Of a DNA stretch of 64,000 nt, positions 60,622 to 64,000 are shown piece after piece. The DNA is taken from NCBI RefSeq assembly GCF_000429045.1, contig NZ_KE386842.1, positions 124,001-188,000 of the forward strand. The letters run 5' to 3'. The position numbers were made by a program, and so were the translations under genes. Within the stretch, counting starts at the first letter, position 1, and each line of letters begins with the position of its first letter. The DNA comes from Salinarimonas rosea DSM 21201 (GTDB lineage Bacteria > Pseudomonadota > Alphaproteobacteria > Rhizobiales > Beijerinckiaceae). The notes below the pieces were generated by a model. That model saw only the letters and a list, made by a program, of their open reading frames with translations. It was not told the DNA's origin and did no database searches.

Positions 60622-61224
60622 TCAGCCCGCGCGCGAGGCCGTCGCGGGAGCGATCACGGCCGGGGTGCGCGAGGCCTCCTCCGCCAGCGCCGCCGCGAGG
60701 CGTGCGAGGTGCGGGTCGTGCACGCCGAGCTCGACCAGGTGCACCGCCGTCGAGAGCACGTAGTCCGGGTTCGCACCCGACTGCCCGACCCCGCCGCGCA
60801 CGATGTGCAGGGTCTCCTCGTGATCGAGCCGGCCGGCATATTGCAGATGCGCCCGGTCGACCACGTAGGTCAGCGCCGTCACGAGCCGCCCGTCCGCCAG
60901 CCGGGTCGCGAGCCGGCGCTCGAGATAGACCGCCGTCGCCTGCTCGCGGGCACGCAGGTAGGCGATCGTCTCCTGCGCGTGCGCCACGTCCACCCGGAAG
61001 GCGACGCCCCGGCACGATCCGCCGCGGTCGAGGCCGAGCACCAGGCCCGGCCGCTCCGGCGTGCCGCGATGGACGTGCGAGTAGACGCACAGCGACCGGT
61101 GGTAGCCGCGCACCCGCGCCGCGTGGCGCTCCCGGAACGGGAAGCCCGGCCGCCACATCAGCGAGCCGTAGCCGAACACCCACAGGTCGGCACCCTCCCC
61201 CGTCTCCATCCGCGCCTCGTCCAT
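60622..61224 (-). CDS. ChaC-like gamma-glutamylcyclotransferase
   Basis: 200 residues. LWVFGYGSLMWRPGFPFRER is the YGSL gamma-glutamyl-binding motif, and YHRSLCVYSHVHRGTPERPG and LGLDRGGSCRGVAFRV are ChaC-type. The catalytic Glu would be in ALTYVVDRAHLQYAG/TIAYLRAREQAT, less certain. ChaC enzymes release 5-oxoproline from glutathione; this may link to the GST genes at the other end, though they are 48 kb away. GAGGACC precedes the ATG. Confidence 0.88.
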   Translation of the reverse strand: MDEARMETGEGADLWVFGYGSLMWRPGFPFRERHAARVRGYHRSLCVYSHVHRGTPERPGLVLGLDRGGSCRGVAFRVDVAHAQETIAYLRAREQATAVYLERRLATRLADGRLVTALTYVVDRAHLQYAGRLDHEETLHIVRGGVGQSGANPDYVLSTAVHLVELGVHDPHLARLAAALAEEASRTPAVIAPATASRAG

Positions 61225-61444
61225 GGTCCTCGTCTCGTCCGCGCCGCGCCCGGCGCGCGAGGCCGGTGCCGCCAAGAGGCCTAAGCGCCGGCGCGCCGCG
61301 ACGCAACCGCCCGGACCGCGCCCGGCCGCTCCTCGCCGCGCCGCGGCGATGCGCCATTTGCCGCTCTCCCGGATTTCCGCTACCACCCGCCGCGCCCTGC
61401 GCCGCGGACGGCTGCCAAGGGCGAGCCTCGAGGAGCGCGCGACG

Positions 61445-62536
61445 ATGACGACACCGGATCGGCCCGAGCGGACGCGTCTCCCCCGCAGGGGCTCGCGCGT
61501 CTGGCTGTTCACGCCCTTCGTCCTGCTCGGCCTCCTCGTCGTCGCCTGGAGCGCCGCCTGGTTCGTCATCCGCGAGCGCGTCGTCGTCGAGCTCGACGAG
61601 CGGCTCGCCGCCGAGGCCGCGCTCGGGCGCAGCTGGACCTGCGCGAACCGCAGCGTGGCGGGCTTCCCCTTCCGCATCGAGGTGTCCTGCGGCCGGCTCG
61701 CGCTGGAGACCGCCGACGGAATCGGCCTCGACCTCGGCCCGGCCCGCGCCCTGGCGCAGGTCTACCAGCCGCGTCACGTCATCGTGAACGTCGCGGGGCC
61801 GCTCACCGCGCAGACGCCGGACGGGCGCGTCACCGCCGAGTGGTCGCTGCTCGAGGCCTCCGTGCGCAACCTCGGCCGAGGCACCGAGCAGCTCGCCCTC
61901 GTCGTCACCGACCCGCGCACCCGGGTCGAGGCGGCGGCGCTGGCGGCCCCGGTCTCCGCGCGGGCCGAGCGGGCGGAGCTGTACGTCCGCCCGAGCCCCG
62001 GCGCGACCCGCCGCGAGGGGCCGATCGACGCCGTCCTGCGCGCCGACGCGCTCGAGGCGCTCGGCCTCGAGGACGTCCTGCCCGCGGCGGCGACGGCACC
62101 CACCGACGTGGAGGCGCAGCTGCGCCTGCACGCCCCGACGGCGCTCGTCCGCAACGGCGGCGATCCGCGCGTAGCGGCGCAGGCCTGGCGCGAGGCCGGC
62201 GGCCGGCTCGAGATCGGCGTCGTGTCGCTCGCCACCGACGCGGCCGCGCTGCGCGTGTCGGGCGAGCTCGCGCTCGACGCGCTGGACCGCCCGGAAGGAC
62301 GGATCGAGGCGTCCGGCCGCGGCCTCGGGCCGATCGCCGAGGCGGCGCTCGGCGGGCGCGGCGACTTCATGGCGGACGCGATCGTCGCGGCGCTCGGCGG
62401 CGGATCGCCCGCGCCCGTCGCGCCCGGCGAGGACGCCCCTCCGCTCACCCCGCTCCCGCCGGTGCGCATCGCGGACGGCCGCGTCTTCGTGGGCCCGATC
62501 CCGGTGCCGCGGGTGTCCGTGCCGCCGCTGTTCTGA
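61445..62536 (+). CDS. DUF2125 domain-containing membrane-anchored protein
   Basis: 363 residues. One N-terminal membrane helix (VWLFTPFVLLGLLVVAWSAA) precedes a periplasmic domain of the alphaproteobacterial DUF2125 family: TCANRSVAGFPFRIEVSCGR carries the conserved GFPFR and Cys pair, and AQVYQPRHVIVNVAGPL follows. The end VFVGPIPVPRVSVPPLF is also typical. Function is unknown; GFPFR proteins are thought to belong to the envelope. The ATG at 61445 follows AGGAG. Confidence 0.87.
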   Translation: MTTPDRPERTRLPRRGSRVWLFTPFVLLGLLVVAWSAAWFVIRERVVVELDERLAAEAALGRSWTCANRSVAGFPFRIEVSCGRLALETADGIGLDLGPARALAQVYQPRHVIVNVAGPLTAQTPDGRVTAEWSLLEASVRNLGRGTEQLALVVTDPRTRVEAAALAAPVSARAERAELYVRPSPGATRREGPIDAVLRADALEALGLEDVLPAAATAPTDVEAQLRLHAPTALVRNGGDPRVAAQAWREAGGRLEIGVVSLATDAAALRVSGELALDALDRPEGRIEASGRGLGPIAEAALGGRGDFMADAIVAALGGGSPAPVAPGEDAPPLTPLPPVRIADGRVFVGPIPVPRVSVPPLF

Positions 62537-62581
62537 AGCCACGCCCGCTCGCGGGGTAGGGGCGCTCGCGGGTCGGGGCGC

Positions 62582-63121
62582 TCAGGGCTTCGCGATGCTG
62601 AACGGCAGGCTGATCGTGCCCGCCTTGTCCGAGGCGATGTCGCGCGTCCGGTACTCGAGCACGTAGTCGCCGGGCGTGATCCCGTCGAGCGTGAGCGTCA
62701 GCGTCAGCATGAACTCGCGATTGCGCGTGCGGCTCTCCAGCGCGAGCCGCTGGAAGCTCTCGCGCCCGCCGACGATCGCGCCGTCGGGCCGCTTGATCAG
62801 GAGGTCGACGTCGAAGCCGAAGCGGAAGCGCCCGTCCGCGATCGCCTCCCACGCGTATCCCACCGGCTCCGCGTAGACCACGAGCGGCTCGCCCCCGGCG
62901 AACACGTTCGTCTCCCGCGCCGCGTAGACGCCGTATCCCTCCGGCGATCCCACGACGAAGGTCGCGGTGCGGAACGACAGCGGCACCTCGTCCCACACGG
63001 CCACGAGCGCGGCCTCGGCCTGCGCGAGGTCGTCGAGGGTGGCGGCCTTCGCGGCCGGGAGGGCGGCGAGGAGGAGGAGCGCGGCGGCGGCGGCGCGGGC
63101 GGGGTATCTGTCGAGAACCAT
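62582..63121 (-). CDS. Conserved periplasmic protein of unknown function
   Basis: 179 residues. Signal peptide (AAAAALLLLAALPAAKAATL, cleavage after AKA), then a beta-rich domain: VPLSFRTATFVVGSPEGYGV, GEPLVVYAEPVGYAWEAIAD, GDYVLEYRTRDIASDKAGTI. The ending SLPFSIAKP and the RTRDIAS segment look like a conserved alphaproteobacterial family, but I cannot name it. It is convergent with the DUF2125 gene, 45 bases apart. Confidence 0.78.
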   Translation of the reverse strand: MVLDRYPARAAAAALLLLAALPAAKAATLDDLAQAEAALVAVWDEVPLSFRTATFVVGSPEGYGVYAARETNVFAGGEPLVVYAEPVGYAWEAIADGRFRFGFDVDLLIKRPDGAIVGGRESFQRLALESRTRNREFMLTLTLTLDGITPGDYVLEYRTRDIASDKAGTISLPFSIAKP

Positions 63122-63154
63122 GGGACGGGACAGCCTGGGCGGAACAGGACGAGC

Positions 63155-64000
63155 TTAGCCGTACATCACCGATATGCAAGCATCCGCGCTGGTGCTGCTG
63201 GAGAAGGCCGGACCGGTATCGGTGCCGCTGTCGGCCTGCTCGAGCCGTCGATGGACGACCTCGAGGCTGGCCTGAACGTCGTCGAGGACGTGCTTCACGT
63301 CCTGGGTCCGTCTGCGCTCGCGTCCGACGCGCTGCTGCTCGCCGACGGCGACCTGCTCGTGGACCGGCCGCGTCACGACCACCAGCGGCGCGAGGTCGCG
63401 GGCATCGACGCGCGCCGCGTGCTCGATCACGACGATCCGTGGCGCTTCACCACGCTCCCTCAGCCGATCGAGGATCTGCTCGATGATGCCGGCCAGCTCT
63501 CCCAGCCCCTCGACCTCGTCCGGCGTTCCGTGCCGGGGCCGATCCACTGGAGCCGGGCCGGGAGTGGTGGGTTTGGTCCGCACCGCTCGCGCGGCCGCCG
63601 CCATCTCCGCCTCCGGCAGCGCCACGACGCAGCTGCGCCCGCGCATCTCGCGCCGGACCAGGCCCGCGGCTTCCATCACCTCGAGGACGCGCGTCAGGTT
63701 CGGCTGCTTGAGGCCGAGCCGCTCGCGCAGGACGTGTCGCTGCACGGCGCCGCCGGCCTCGCGGACGATGGCGAGCGCCTCGGAGACATGCGCGCGGTCC
63801 AGCGTCACGGACGCCGAGGCGGTCTCCTGGAAGTGCACGGAGGTGAGGAGGAGATCGACGAGCGCGTCGATGCGCTCGGCCAGGCTCGGCCGCGCCTTGC
63901 GCACGGACGCGGCCGCGCGGGCACACAGCCCCTGCCAGCGAATCAGCTCGTCCGCCGGTCGATTTCCCCGGATGACGCGCCAGACGAGGTCCCTGAGCGC
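63155..64000 (-). CDS. Winged-helix (MarR-like) DNA-binding protein, 5' end cut by window
   Basis: The frame is open to the last base; 281 residues are visible and the N-terminus lies outside. The winged helix is clear near the middle: AIVREAGGAVQRHVLRERLG, LKQPNLTRVLEVMEAAGLVR and REMRGRSCVVALPEAEM. The C-terminal ~130 residues are a charged tail (GLGELAGIIEQILDRLRERG, VIEHAARVDARDLAPLVVVT) with helical character. Its targets are unknown. A GTG at 63904 lies within the frame but need not be the start. Confidence 0.7.
   Translation of the reverse strand, partial: ALRDLVWRVIRGNRPADELIRWQGLCARAAASVRKARPSLAERIDALVDLLLTSVHFQETASASVTLDRAHVSEALAIVREAGGAVQRHVLRERLGLKQPNLTRVLEVMEAAGLVRREMRGRSCVVALPEAEMAAAARAVRTKPTTPGPAPVDRPRHGTPDEVEGLGELAGIIEQILDRLRERGEAPRIVVIEHAARVDARDLAPLVVVTRPVHEQVAVGEQQRVGRERRRTQDVKHVLDDVQASLEVVHRRLEQADSGTDTGPAFSSSTSADACISVMYG

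Overview
The window is about 64 kb of very GC-rich, gene-dense DNA with many GTG and TTG starts and many ATGA/GTGA stop-start overlaps. The run miaB-phoH-ybeY-corC-lnt-XRE-metK, a Caulobacter-type cpa/tad pilus locus and CtrA-like TTAACCAT sites point to an alphaproteobacterium, most likely of the Hyphomicrobiales (Methylobacterium/Salinarimonas-like). This placement is inferred from gene content and composition. I saw no tRNA, rRNA, CRISPR array, phage or insertion sequence.

Layout. 1-17.9 kb is an accessory, stress and detoxification stretch. It holds a PEP-utilising phosphotransferase cut by the window edge, a Bcr/CflA exporter, an XRE/MmyB-type regulator, DUF1428, DJ-1/PfpI, three glutathione S-transferases, an ECF42-type sigma factor, a DUF1127-GFA pair, a MarR regulator on a predicted leaderless promoter, a rifampin ADP-ribosyltransferase (Arr) behind an AraC fragment, an SDR, a nucleoside hydrolase, a VOC protein, and an OpgC acyltransferase overlapping an SGNH hydrolase. 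18.1-29.6 kb holds an AraC regulator and a LacI-controlled catabolic operon: FAD oxidase, FGGY kinase, ABC sugar/polyol transporter, GldA-like dehydrogenase and SDR. An orphan LutA-like protein follows at 29.8 kb.

30.6-40.7 kb is the Flp/Tad pilus locus: two Flp pilins, CpaA prepilin peptidase, CpaB, CpaC secretin, CpaD, CpaE, CpaF, TadB and TadC, plus a divergent protein carrying only the CpaC-like N-terminal domain. 40.7-43.7 kb is a three-gene type III polyketide synthase/methyltransferase/flavoprotein cassette on the minus strand. MutT, a chemoreceptor ending in a PilZ domain, and a CitE/Mcl-like lyase follow.

48.1-56.1 kb is the conserved tRNA-modification/ribosome-maturation/envelope run ending in metK and a clear terminator. 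An Xre-RES toxin-antitoxin pair and asd come next. The rest is mostly conserved proteins of unknown function (including a DUF2125 protein), a ChaC-like cyclotransferase, and a winged-helix protein cut by the right edge. The strongest leads are the LacI-controlled catabolic operon, the leaderless MarR promoter, the type III PKS cassette, the OpgC/SGNH overlap, the pilin intergenic hairpins, and the Xre-RES module next to metK. None is clearly a new system from sequence alone.
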